From contig BDSY01000080.1 in NCBI GenBank assembly GCA_002897895.1, positions 1 through 52,815 of the forward strand: a stretch of 52,815 nucleotides of DNA, given 5' to 3'. The position numbers and the translations under genes are program-made. Numbering within the stretch: position 1 is the stretch's first letter; each line of letters starts with the position of its first letter. Of the stretch, positions 43,862-52,616 are shown in pieces. This DNA is from a bacterium BMS3Abin06. Its GTDB lineage: Bacteria > Nitrospirota > Thermodesulfovibrionia > UBA6902. The notes beneath the pieces are model-generated. The model was not told the origin of the DNA. It saw only the letters and a program-made list of their open reading frames with translations, and ran no database searches.

Positions 43862-45589
43862 TTACTTCCTCTTGAACATCTTGTTTAAATCATCAAGAGA
43901 AAAGAATATCCTCGTCGGCCGCCCGTGAGGGCATTTGCCGGGTTCATCCGCACTGTCAAGATCAGACATCATCTTTGAGAGCTCTTCATTGTTAAGCTGT
44001 TCGCTCCCCCTCACGGATTTATGGCATGCTAATCTTGCAGCTACTTTTTTTAAAAGTGTATCTTCCGTGATATCTGATCTAATGCCGCTTGTCCCCTCCT
44101 CAAGAATGCCTGCCGCCATATCTAAGAGAAGTCCCTTGATATCCGCTTTTTTGAGTTCCTTCGGCAATGCCCTTACTATCAGGTTGTTCCCGCCGAATTC
44201 TTCAATATCAAGGCCAAAGCCCCTGAGAAAATCCTTATGTCCGGCAATGATATTATATTCCCTGACCGGCAATTCTACTCTCATTGGCAGAAAAAGGGAC
44301 TCGGTTTCAATGGAGGTTTTTTTCAGAAATTTTTCATATAGAATTCTCTCATGAGCGGCATGCTGGTCAATAATCACCAGACCATCACCGGTTACGGACG
44401 CAATAAATGATTTACCAATATAGAAAAACGATGCGATCTCAGGGGCAAGCCCTGAAGTAAAAAAGTCCGTTTGTGATTTATCAAATATTGGAGACGCTGA
44501 TTCACCCACAACCGGGTTATCACGGCTGGCGTACCGGTTGACCTCTGTTCTCTGAAATCCGGGGCCCGGTAATGCTGAGGGCCGGGATACATCTATCTCA
44601 CATCCCGGGTTAAGCGCTTCATAAACAGCCGCGCCTGCAAACCTGTGTATATCATCCGGTCTTTCAAATTTAACCTCACGTTTTGCAGGATGGACATTTA
44701 CATCCACTTTCTGAGGATCAATTTCAAGAAAGAGGAAATAGGCCGGATGCCTCTCCTTTGAGATCAGATCGCGGTAAGCATTATAAACAGCATGGTTTAC
44801 AGTCGGATTTTTAACAGGGCGTTTGTTTATGAATATAAACTGGTGACTCCTGCCTGCCCTTGTAAAATCAACCGAGGAAGTGAATCCCGTGACTTTTATG
44901 GCCTTTGATTCTTTTTTTACATCCAGGAACTCCCCGGCCATCTCTTCACCATATAGCTGGATAAACCTTTCTTTCAGGTCTGATGCAGCAGGGACATTTA
45001 AGACTTCATTGTTATTGTGGATAAGTGAGAAAGATATTTCAGGATATGCAAATGCCTTTTGAACCACTGTCCCGATTATATGAGAGAGCTCTGTGGGAAT
45101 GGTTTTCAGGAACTTTCTCCTTGCAGGCGTGTTGTAGAAAATATCCCTGATCTCTACAGTCGTGCCGTTTGCAGGCGGCGCATCCGTAACTTCTTTTTTC
45201 CGGTTTGCGCCAATCTCAACCTTTGTTCCCGTCTCAGCGTCCGGCGTTGATGTTGTAAGGGTGACTTTTGCTATCGAGGCTATTGCAGGCAGGGCCTCTC
45301 CCCGGAAACCGAGTGTGGAAATATCAAAGAGTTCATCTTCCGTCCTGATCTTGCTTGTTGCATGCCTTTCAAAGCAGAGCACTGCATCGTCTTTGTCCAT
45401 GCCCATACCGTTGTCAGATACCTTTATCAGCTTCTTTCCGGCATGCAGGACTTCGATGTCTATTTGCGCGGCCCCGGCATCTATCGAATTATCCAGGAGT
45501 TCTCTGACAACAGAGGCAGGCCGCTCTATTACCTCACCGGCAGCGATTTTATTAATCAGAAGATCAGGAAGTATGGAAATTTTAGACAT
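43862..45589 (-). CDS. mutL: DNA mismatch repair protein MutL with endonuclease motif
   Basis: I chose ATG 45589 (575 residues, MSKISILPDLLINKIAAGEV). The GHKL ATPase motifs are present: ELLDNSIDAGA, KVSDNGMGM, ATSKI, and GFRGEALPAIASI. The C-terminal dimerisation domain carries DQHAAHERILYE, the endonuclease metal motif of MutL proteins outside the MutH group, plus ACHKSVRG and CPHGRPT. So strand nicking by MutL itself is expected. mutS is not in the window. A decamer array and element B lie upstream of its start. Confidence 0.95.
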   Translation of the reverse strand: MSKISILPDLLINKIAAGEVIERPASVVRELLDNSIDAGAAQIDIEVLHAGKKLIKVSDNGMGMDKDDAVLCFERHATSKIRTEDELFDISTLGFRGEALPAIASIAKVTLTTSTPDAETGTKVEIGANRKKEVTDAPPANGTTVEIRDIFYNTPARRKFLKTIPTELSHIIGTVVQKAFAYPEISFSLIHNNNEVLNVPAASDLKERFIQLYGEEMAGEFLDVKKESKAIKVTGFTSSVDFTRAGRSHQFIFINKRPVKNPTVNHAVYNAYRDLISKERHPAYFLFLEIDPQKVDVNVHPAKREVKFERPDDIHRFAGAAVYEALNPGCEIDVSRPSALPGPGFQRTEVNRYASRDNPVVGESASPIFDKSQTDFFTSGLAPEIASFFYIGKSFIASVTGDGLVIIDQHAAHERILYEKFLKKTSIETESLFLPMRVELPVREYNIIAGHKDFLRGFGLDIEEFGGNNLIVRALPKELKKADIKGLLLDMAAGILEEGTSGIRSDITEDTLLKKVAARLACHKSVRGSEQLNNEELSKMMSDLDSADEPGKCPHGRPTRIFFSLDDLNKMFKRK

Positions 45590-45650
45590 GGCTCTCATAC
45601 AAACATGGCTCAATGTTGCTTAACATTGCTTAAGGGTAGTTTACTATATT

Positions 45651-45711
45651 GAGCCACATTGAGCTACATTGAGCTATATTGAGCCACATTGAGCTACATT
45701 GAGTTACATTG
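45651..45711. repeat. 10-bp tandem repeat array upstream of mutL
   Basis: Six direct decamers occur: GAGCCACATT, GAGCTACATT, GAGCTATATT, GAGCCACATT, GAGCTACATT, GAGTTACATT, then G. Older diverged units may extend to 45641. After element B, the sequence ATTGAGCTAAG (45855-45865) continues the repeat, showing the array was interrupted. An inverted copy (GGCTCAATGT near 45607) lies between the array and mutL. Confidence 0.92.
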
Positions 45712-45854
45712 GAGGCTTTTGCAAAAGTCCCTGCAAAATAACCTGTGCCGTCATACCCGTGAAAACGGGTATCCAGAAGTCTTTGTTTTTTAAAGAAACT
45801 GGATTCCCGATTACTACCTCGGGAATGACAAAACAAGACTTTTGCAAGAGCCTC
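45712..45854. mobile_element. MITE-like inverted-repeat element B (143 bp)
   Basis: The 18-bp ends GAGGCTTTTGCAAAAGTC (45712-45729) and GACTTTTGCAAGAGCCTC (45837-45854) are inverted with one mismatch. Flanking ATTG (45708-45711 and 45855-45858) looks like a 4-bp target duplication. Inside are the hairpins ATACCCGT/ACGGGTAT (45753-45760/45765-45772) and ATTCCCGA/TCGGGAAT (45803-45810/45819-45826), the same layout as element A. No ORF. Confidence 0.8.
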
Positions 45855-45860
45855 ATTGAG

Positions 45861-47330
45861 CTAAGTTTTTTTAAACGTCTTTTCCAGGAAAATAAAAAAC
45901 CTGCCCAAGCGTTTATACGTCAGATACAGATAAAGTTCGACAAAACAATCATAATTCCGGTTTTTCCATCTCCAGAGCGAAAGCTTGTGCAAAGGCCCGA
46001 ATACCAGTCTGGACCAGAAGGTTTTCAGAAATCTGTCATAACGGAATGCAAGGAAAGAATTAATGTAGATAGCGTTCAGAAGCCTCGGATTTTTTATCCA
46101 GGGGTTTCTGACTTCGTCGTTTGTAAAGTTCTTCCAGCCTTCAAGGTGCGTGGGGGGCTTAAAACCCGCTTTTAATGCCTCTTCATACAACAGCGTGCCG
46201 GGCAGCGGGACATAAGGCTGTATAGGCACTTCAGCGCCCGGATGACGTCTGCGAATCTCATCCGCAAAATCCAGGGTCCTGTTCATCTGCTCCTCTGTCT
46301 CGCCCGGAAGGCCGATCATCAGTGAGTACAGGGTCGGGATATTCCCCTGGGAGGCAACCTTGATCCCTTCATCAATCATACGCCTGTTCTGTCCTTTTCT
46401 GATGAATTTAAGGACAGCGTCATCAGGGGACTCCACACCGAAAAAGAGATATACACATCCGCTTTCCTCAAACTGCTTAATCAGCTCGGAATTAAATGTA
46501 TTGATCCTTACGTTGGCTATCCATTTAAAATCCAGATCTTTTAAAAGGACCAGGATTTTGACCATCATATCTTTTTTCCCTGCGAGGAAGGTATCGTCAT
46601 AAAAGGTCATCTTGTGAACACCAAGCTCTTTCAGCTTCAGGAGTTCCGATCTCACCTTTTCAACGCTTTTTACCCTGCAGACATTTTTATGGAAAAATAC
46701 GTTATAGCAGAAGCCGCACTTATGCGGACATCCCCTTGAGGATTCATAACCTATGTTCTCAAGCGTATCTCCCGCCCTTCTTACATACTCAGAGAGTATC
46801 TCTTTTCCCTTCCCGTCATAAGGAAACGGCAGGTCTTCGATATCCAGAAAATCCCTGTCCGGGTTAAGGACATTCCCGCCATCCTGCTTCCAGCCGAGGC
46901 CGCTAATGCCGCTGAATTCTTTTTTGCCTTCCTGCAATGCCTGCACCAGTTCGAGCAATGTCTGCTCTCCCTCGCCTTTAACGACAAAATCAACCAGCCC
47001 GGACTCAAGCGTTTGCCCTGCCATCATGGAGGGATGGGTTCCGCCCCAGACAAGGGGAATGCCGGGGTTGATTTTACGCGCGATTTTAGCGAGGCTCAGC
47101 GTGTTTTTGATCTGAAAACAGGTCATTGTTGAAAGTCCCACAAGAAGCGGCTTTCTGCTTACAAGCTCCCTGAATCGCTCTTTCCTGTGAATCCTTTCGT
47201 CAAAATACTCGACCTCTATGCCATGCTGCTCCAGATATGCTCCAAGAGAGAGGATCGCCAGGGGCGTCCATGCATGGTATGGGAATGGACTTGCATTTGC
47301 ATAGCCTAATACAACTAATTTTTTCTCCAT
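45861..47330 (-). CDS. B12-binding-type radical SAM protein
   Basis: The 489-residue protein has an N-terminal cobalamin-binding-like Rossmann domain (LAILSLGAYLEQHGIEVEYF; LVGLSTMTCFQIKNTL; WGGTHPSMM), then the radical SAM motif SSRGCPHKCGFCYN with CxxxCxxC near residue 205, and a partial TIM barrel. The tail contains GLPGETEEQMNRTLDFADEI. Such enzymes often modify lipids, sugars or hopanoids; the substrate here is unknown. The gene ends in repeat sequence (stop TAG within GAGCTAAG). The GT2 gene upstream is 4 bp away. Confidence 0.88.
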   Translation of the reverse strand: MEKKLVVLGYANASPFPYHAWTPLAILSLGAYLEQHGIEVEYFDERIHRKERFRELVSRKPLLVGLSTMTCFQIKNTLSLAKIARKINPGIPLVWGGTHPSMMAGQTLESGLVDFVVKGEGEQTLLELVQALQEGKKEFSGISGLGWKQDGGNVLNPDRDFLDIEDLPFPYDGKGKEILSEYVRRAGDTLENIGYESSRGCPHKCGFCYNVFFHKNVCRVKSVEKVRSELLKLKELGVHKMTFYDDTFLAGKKDMMVKILVLLKDLDFKWIANVRINTFNSELIKQFEESGCVYLFFGVESPDDAVLKFIRKGQNRRMIDEGIKVASQGNIPTLYSLMIGLPGETEEQMNRTLDFADEIRRRHPGAEVPIQPYVPLPGTLLYEEALKAGFKPPTHLEGWKNFTNDEVRNPWIKNPRLLNAIYINSFLAFRYDRFLKTFWSRLVFGPLHKLSLWRWKNRNYDCFVELYLYLTYKRLGRFFIFLEKTFKKT

Positions 47331-47334
47331 AATT

Positions 47335-48315
47335 TTATCCGGGAATCATCTCCTTGTCAGCAAAAGGATAACTGAGAAGACCATAAAGGGCTGAAATCAT
47401 TATCTCTATCCCCAGGAAATAATTTAGCAGAATAGCCCTGAGTGCAAACATCAGTCCCGCTTCCTTTCTCATAAAGTTCCACCATTTTAAATTTGAAATC
47501 AGATAGACAGCAATAAGGAATAAAAACATGTACTTTGCAATACCAATAAAGGGCAGAAAAAATAAGAGCAGGAAGCTGAAAAAGGCACAAATGGCAGCTA
47601 CTCCATTACTGGGAGAAGTAGGACCGGCATTATCGAGCTTCTTTTCCTTGAAAAACAGATGTACCCACATTACTGTGCGTTTGAAGTAAATTTTCAGCGC
47701 TCTTCTGAAATTTGCAAACTGGTGTCTCACAAGCATTTTCGGGTTTAAGAAAATGCTCTCTGTTTTGTTGATCCTCCTGGCAAGTTCAAAGTCTTCAACA
47801 TCCGCCCCTTTATATGATTCGTCATATCCACCGGCCTTCAGGAAAAGCTCTTTTTTTATAGCGCCGCACCTCGGGGCAAACACGCTTACTTTATTATCCG
47901 GGGTGCCGAGAAGGTGGATATATTCAAACATTGCCATATATTTCGGCACAAAGCCTTTATTTAAAGGCTCTGTCGCGCAAATACCGATAACACACTGTGC
48001 CGAGGACTCATTTTTAAAGTAATCCTCCACTTCTTTGATGGTGCCGTCCAGTACAATTACATCCGAATCAAGGAAAAATATTATATCGCCCTGAGCTGCC
48101 TCGACCCCCCTGTTGCGCGCTTTTGCCGGTCCCCCGTTTTTCTCCATCTCTATTACCCTGGTCGGATATCTGCCGGCGATTTCTACTGTATTATCAGTGG
48201 AACAGTCATCAACAATAATCACTTCCATATCGTCAACAGCCTGTTTAAATATGGAATCAAGAAGACCGGGCATGAATCCGGATGCATTATATGTGGGGAT
48301 TACAATTGAAATCAT
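47335..48315 (-). CDS. Family 2 glycosyltransferase with C-terminal membrane helices
   Basis: The 326-residue protein begins with VIPTYNASGFMPGLLDSIFK and has VIIVDDCSTDNTVEIA, the DxD motif FLDSDVIVLDGTI, and GADVEDFELARRIN (acceptor ED motif). Three or four helices end the protein (FFSFLLLFFLPFIGIAKYMF). It probably uses a membrane-bound acceptor. It is paired with the radical SAM gene, with 4 bp between them, suggesting a common lipid or glycan product. Confidence 0.88.
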   Translation of the reverse strand: MISIVIPTYNASGFMPGLLDSIFKQAVDDMEVIIVDDCSTDNTVEIAGRYPTRVIEMEKNGGPAKARNRGVEAAQGDIIFFLDSDVIVLDGTIKEVEDYFKNESSAQCVIGICATEPLNKGFVPKYMAMFEYIHLLGTPDNKVSVFAPRCGAIKKELFLKAGGYDESYKGADVEDFELARRINKTESIFLNPKMLVRHQFANFRRALKIYFKRTVMWVHLFFKEKKLDNAGPTSPSNGVAAICAFFSFLLLFFLPFIGIAKYMFLFLIAVYLISNLKWWNFMRKEAGLMFALRAILLNYFLGIEIMISALYGLLSYPFADKEMIPG

Positions 48316-48449
48316 CTACTAAGTATAAAGGTTATATCGTTATAAAATCAAATTATCGAACTATTCCTTAAAAGATAAACAATGAAAAATCAATGCGTTA
48401 CAATAATATCGGCTTTTTTTAAAACCCTTATCGACCAGTGTGCAGAGGT

Positions 48450-49418
48450 TTATATCCCCTCCAGAACTTCTGTGGTACTCTTTATCGCCTTCCTGTTCCA
48501 CGTAATCGAAATATGATTGGCAGTCAGATTATAATGCCGTGCTGCCCAGGGCAGCAGAGAGCTTTCAGCAGTGACCATAAAATCCCCCCTGCCTGACATT
48601 AACTCTCCGGGGCATACAGAAGCCGGAAGAATTTTAATCAGTGAATCAGGAATTGTTAAAACAGGTTTCGGATACATTTTATTATCCTCCCTTTTCCACC
48701 TGTACAGGGTAAGCAGTTTTGTCTTTTTGCCGCCGAATGAAATGTATTTTACTCCTTTTAGCGGCGAGTCGTTAAGGTTTTTGAAAAAGCCTGAACCGGG
48801 CAAAAGCTCTTTCAGGGCATTGCCCTGAATCAGATCATTTGCATTTTTTATAACTTCGGAAATTGTGCCGTGTGTGTTCTCCGGGAGCATCCTCTTGAGA
48901 AGAGGTGATAAGGGGGCAAGATATTCCCCGATACGTGAAAGAGAGCTTCCGGCATGGGGGGTCGAAAGAGTGATAAGAGCCTTTATTCCCGGAATCTTTT
49001 TTTCCATGAATTTTCTCGCAATAAGCCCGCCCCGGCTGTGGCCGATAAGCGCTATGGATTTATTTGGAAAGATATGTCTTACCAGTTTCACAATTTCATC
49101 AAGTTCCTCCACAGCAACACTTATCGGTCCCACAGGCCTTCTCTGGCTCCAGCTTACAATATTAAATCCCTTATCCTGCAAAACAGTACGGATGTTATCT
49201 ATTTTTCCAGGAATATTGCCGAATGTGAGTTTTCTTCTCTTTTGTATTAAACAGGGTCTCGGACGAGTCGCCGCAAAAATTTTCAGGGGCACATTTTTGG
49301 CAAAGATTTTTGTCTCCAGAGGGTTAATCCAGAAGTTTTTATCCATGCCGAGGCCGTGGATAAAGATCACGACTGGCTTGTCCGGGTTGCCTTTTTGGAT
49401 TGTGGTGTCTAATTCCAC
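48450..49418 (-). CDS. Alpha/beta-hydrolase (lipase/esterase-like)
   Basis: The 322-residue protein has the oxyanion region VVIFIHGLGMDKNFW, the nucleophile elbow GHSRGGLIARKFM, and LITLSTPHAGSSLSRIGEYL, which together match PGAP1/lipase-like hydrolases. The closing region has a candidate catalytic His in ANHISITWNRKAI. The start is GTG 49418. No signal peptide is visible. The substrate is unknown. Confidence 0.8.
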   Translation of the reverse strand: MELDTTIQKGNPDKPVVIFIHGLGMDKNFWINPLETKIFAKNVPLKIFAATRPRPCLIQKRRKLTFGNIPGKIDNIRTVLQDKGFNIVSWSQRRPVGPISVAVEELDEIVKLVRHIFPNKSIALIGHSRGGLIARKFMEKKIPGIKALITLSTPHAGSSLSRIGEYLAPLSPLLKRMLPENTHGTISEVIKNANDLIQGNALKELLPGSGFFKNLNDSPLKGVKYISFGGKKTKLLTLYRWKREDNKMYPKPVLTIPDSLIKILPASVCPGELMSGRGDFMVTAESSLLPWAARHYNLTANHISITWNRKAIKSTTEVLEGI

Positions 49419-49497
49419 TCTAATTACTTAGCCAGGAATTAATGCGTGTTGAGGGTTAACCCCGCAACACTAAAAGCAAATATTAATTTGATAATGG

Positions 49498-49932
49498 TTA
49501 TAATATTTTTATCTTCTCAAGGTTTCCGTCTTTTCCCAGATACACCACTTCTTTGATCTGGGCATTTCTGATCATCCGGTCACACAGTTTGCAGGGTTTG
49601 CCGGCAGCAAAACTTTCGTCCTCTTCAAAACCTGCAATATAAATTGTTGCGTCTTTCATCCTGTCAGGCGGAGCGTTTATTATAGCGTTTTGCTCGGCAT
49701 GAACCGCTTCACACAGCTCATATCTCTCACCTGAGGGGACATTAAGCTCCTTTCTGGTGCACTTTTGCAAGTCAATACAGTTTTGTATCCCGCGGGGAGA
49801 GCCGTTATAACCCGTGCTTATTATTACTTTGTCCTTGACAATCACAGCACCGTATCTTCTGCGCATACAGGTTGCCCTTGATGAAACCACTTTTGCAATT
49901 TCTATGAAATAATCATCCCAGCCGGGCCGCAT
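49498..49932 (-). CDS. dCMP deaminase/ComE-type cytidine deaminase
   Basis: The 144-residue enzyme has the zinc motif HAEQNAIIN and PCKLCDRMIRNA, plus the substrate region SSRATCMRRRYGAVIV and NGSPRGIQNC, as in dCMP deaminases (ComEB). It turns dCMP to dUMP for dTMP supply. AAGGAG lies 9 bp before ATG 49932. rlpA lies upstream on the same strand. Confidence 0.9.
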   Translation of the reverse strand: MRPGWDDYFIEIAKVVSSRATCMRRRYGAVIVKDKVIISTGYNGSPRGIQNCIDLQKCTRKELNVPSGERYELCEAVHAEQNAIINAPPDRMKDATIYIAGFEEDESFAAGKPCKLCDRMIRNAQIKEVVYLGKDGNLEKIKIL

Positions 49933-49962
49933 TTTTGTAACTCCTTAATAATCTATCCTGTC

Positions 49963-50622
49963 TTAGTCCTTAGACATTATAATTGTGCTGTATCCCTCAT
50001 CTGCGAGTTTTTCTGCAACTGAAGAGGCATTGTCATAGCTGCTGAACTCTCCTATCCGTACCCTGTAGTATTTTTTGCCTTTTAAAAAAACCGTTGCTAT
50101 GTGAACATCGCTGTATTTATATTCAAGACCCTGTTTAAGCCGGCGGGCATTGGATTGTTCTGTAAATGATCCCACCTGAACGGTTAATGAGGCGGAACCG
50201 GTTGAGCCGGAAGGCACAAAGGCAATTCGTCCGGCATAGCGCATATCCCTTCCAAGATACTCAATCTTCACCCTGCCGACTCCCTTTTCCACGAGGCCGA
50301 TTTCCTTTGCCGCCCCATAAGAAAGATCCAGGTCCCTCCCGGTTATAAACGGTCCCCTGTCATTTACAGTCACTTCAACCGACTTATTGTTATCAGGGTT
50401 TGTAATGCGCAGTTTTGTCCCGAACCCGAGCGTCTTATGTGCGCATGTCAGGTCATACATGTTAAATCTTTCACCTGATGATGTCGGTCTTCCATGAAAC
50501 TTCTCACCATACCATGAGGCTGTAACATATTTGGCGCCGGGTTCAGGCTTATATTCCGATGGAGGAACAGAGGCACAGGATGTGATAAACAGCAGACCGA
50601 TTATTATAACAAGGCGTTTCAT
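49963..50622 (-). CDS. rlpA: RlpA-like lipoprotein with SPOR domain
   Basis: ATG 50622 gives 219 residues; the TTG just before is less likely. A lipobox (FITSC) places it in the outer membrane. The double-psi beta-barrel follows: TASWYGEKFHGRPTSSGERF, NKSVEVTVNDRGPFITGRDL with the catalytic region. A C-terminal SPOR domain (LTVQVGSFTEQSNARRLKQG) binds denuded peptidoglycan at the septum. RlpA is a lytic transglycosylase or septal factor in several bacteria. Confidence 0.93.
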   Translation of the reverse strand: MKRLVIIIGLLFITSCASVPPSEYKPEPGAKYVTASWYGEKFHGRPTSSGERFNMYDLTCAHKTLGFGTKLRITNPDNNKSVEVTVNDRGPFITGRDLDLSYGAAKEIGLVEKGVGRVKIEYLGRDMRYAGRIAFVPSGSTGSASLTVQVGSFTEQSNARRLKQGLEYKYSDVHIATVFLKGKKYYRVRIGEFSSYDNASSVAEKLADEGYSTIIMSKD

Positions 50623-50754
50623 CAATTATTATAATAACCGAAGGGCTGCCTGTATTTCCTGTCACATGCCAATGAGAAACTTATTGAAGCTGATGATAAA
50701 ATACGGTTTATTATCGGTACAGCCGCGGCGCTACACCAGCCATGTTCAATTCTG

Positions 50755-52315
50755 TTAAGCATACACACTCTTTCCTGCCCCGTAATATGATTCATAGACA
50801 TGCTGATATACTGCATCGCATTTTTTCTGATACAGTTCAGGGATGTAAATCCCGGGCAATCCCTTATCGAGGACATCTTCTATGGTTAAGCGAACCTGAG
50901 CCCTCGATTGTTGGCGTTTGCGCCAGTCAAGCACCAATTTTTCATTTTTGAGTTTTTCCATTAAATCTTTCGATAATTTCTTGACCTGCAACTCTTCTTT
51001 TTTTGAAAGCTCTATTTCACATTGTTGAGCAGCAGGGGACATCAAAGCCTGTCATCCACATGGCGCAGACAAAGACTATCCGGAAAGGATCATCAGGGTC
51101 CTTGAATTTGGTGTCCAGGTCCTCTTTCACCATTCTTTTCCGGTGCGGAGATATGTCCACACCCTTCTTTTTCAGATCGTCTATTTCATTAATATTCTCA
51201 TTAGTCAACTGAAGTTCAGGGATACGGTTTTCATAGTAAAGCGGCACTGTGGCCTGAGCCTCTTCTTCCGTAACGGCTCCGGAAGCGGCAAAGTTTTTGT
51301 AAATCTGGCCGTCCAGTTCAGTCCGGTCGGTAACAACGACAAATGTCCAGTTCCCTGGGATTTTACGCAGAACCTTTTGTGAAAAGAAAATCATGGAGAC
51401 ACTTTTACCACTCCCTTGTGTATGCCAGAAAACGCCTAAACGGCCTTCTCCTGTCTTAATCTCTTTCAATGTTTCAAGAGCATTGCCTACTCCAAGATAC
51501 TGATGATTCTTTGCTATCAGTTTGATCAATCCGCCCTGCGCTTCCATGAAAAGTGTGAAATTTTCTATTAAATCCAGCAGCCTTGCAGGCTCGCATGTAC
51601 CGCGGATCATTGTTTCAAGCGATATGACTCCTTCTTCGCCTTCACTGTTTATCTTTTTCCAGTCACTGAAGTGCTCCCATGATGCGGTAACACTGCCGAT
51701 TTTGCTTCTGCTGCCGTTTGAGAGAATGATTAATGCGTTGTACCGGAAAAGATGGTGAATAGTGTCTTTATAATCCCGAAGATTATCGTTATATGCATTT
51801 TCCAGTCTTTTATGAGATGCTTTCAGTTCTATAAATACCAGCGGCAGGCCGTTTACAAAACCTATAAGGTCTGTGCGTCTCGTGTACATCTCTCCCGTGA
51901 TCCAGAGTTGGGAGGCTAAAAAGAAGTCATTATTTTCAGGTTGATTCCAATCAATGACTTTGACTGTTTCAACGGTTTCCTCTTCTCCATCCTTGCCCGG
52001 GATTTTCACCTTAACACCACTTTTAATGAGATGGTAAACCTCCCGGTTTGCCTGGGCAGGGCTCATGGCGCTCCGGTCACGGATAAGTTCATTGATTGCC
52101 TGCCGAATTGCTTCGGTTGGAAGGGAGAGATTCAGTTTTTGAAGAGCTGGATGCAGGTGGGAGATAAGGACGACTTCCGACTTGGTCTCCCGTCCAAGCG
52201 GACTTCCGCCAGCCTGTTCAAATTCAGTGAAGCAGTTGGCTGTTTCCCAGCCGAGCTTATTGAATAATTCGATGGCTGGTTGTTCGATTAATGTATTTTC
52301 AGAATAATCGCTCAT
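50755..52315 (-). pseudogene. hsdR: Type I restriction subunit R, three internal deletions
   Basis: From ATG 52315 the frame reads a normal HsdR N-terminus: LIEQPAIELFNKLGWETANC, the nuclease region FIELKASHKRLENAYNDNL, and Walker A FWHTQGSGKSVSMIFFS, to TDRTELDGQIYKNF. Three joins follow: near 51250 EEEAQA runs straight into TVPLYYENRIPEL (DEAD-box region lost); near 51185 LTNEN into INEIDDLKKKG; near 51030 GFDVPCCST is followed by a stop and a new frame. The C-terminal piece LVLDWRKRQQSRAQVRLTIE ends at 50755. A full HsdR is about 1000 residues. The enzyme cannot be active. Confidence 0.88.
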
Positions 52316-52616
52316 TTTTGATGTCAAAAAAACTTGACAAATGTCTAATTTTATCCGATATTAAAAGTAGACTCATTCACCACGTGTGAAAAGAGATGTG
52401 CCGTTCTTTCGGGAGCGGCATTACTATTTTCAGAGCCTGCCATTATACTTTCTTGTGAGGCTTCTCCTGCTCGAATCTCCGTCTACATGATATGCAGTTA
52501 GTAAAAAATATACCGTCCCCCAACTTTTATTTAATTTCTTGAGCACAATAACATAATCATGATCTTTTAACCAGATATATGTCTCCTACATTCCGCACTT
52601 TAAAGATGTAAAATTA
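52316..52616. other. 301-bp intergenic region with no gene
   Basis: It contains TTGACA (52335-52340) on the plus strand, with no gene downstream in that direction, and a short hairpin TGCCG/CGGCA near 52399-52422. No other structure is seen. Confidence 0.4.

Noticed and set aside
45641-45711. CRISPR array
   Set aside because: The 10-bp units are contiguous with no spacers and no cas genes are nearby; it is a simple tandem array.
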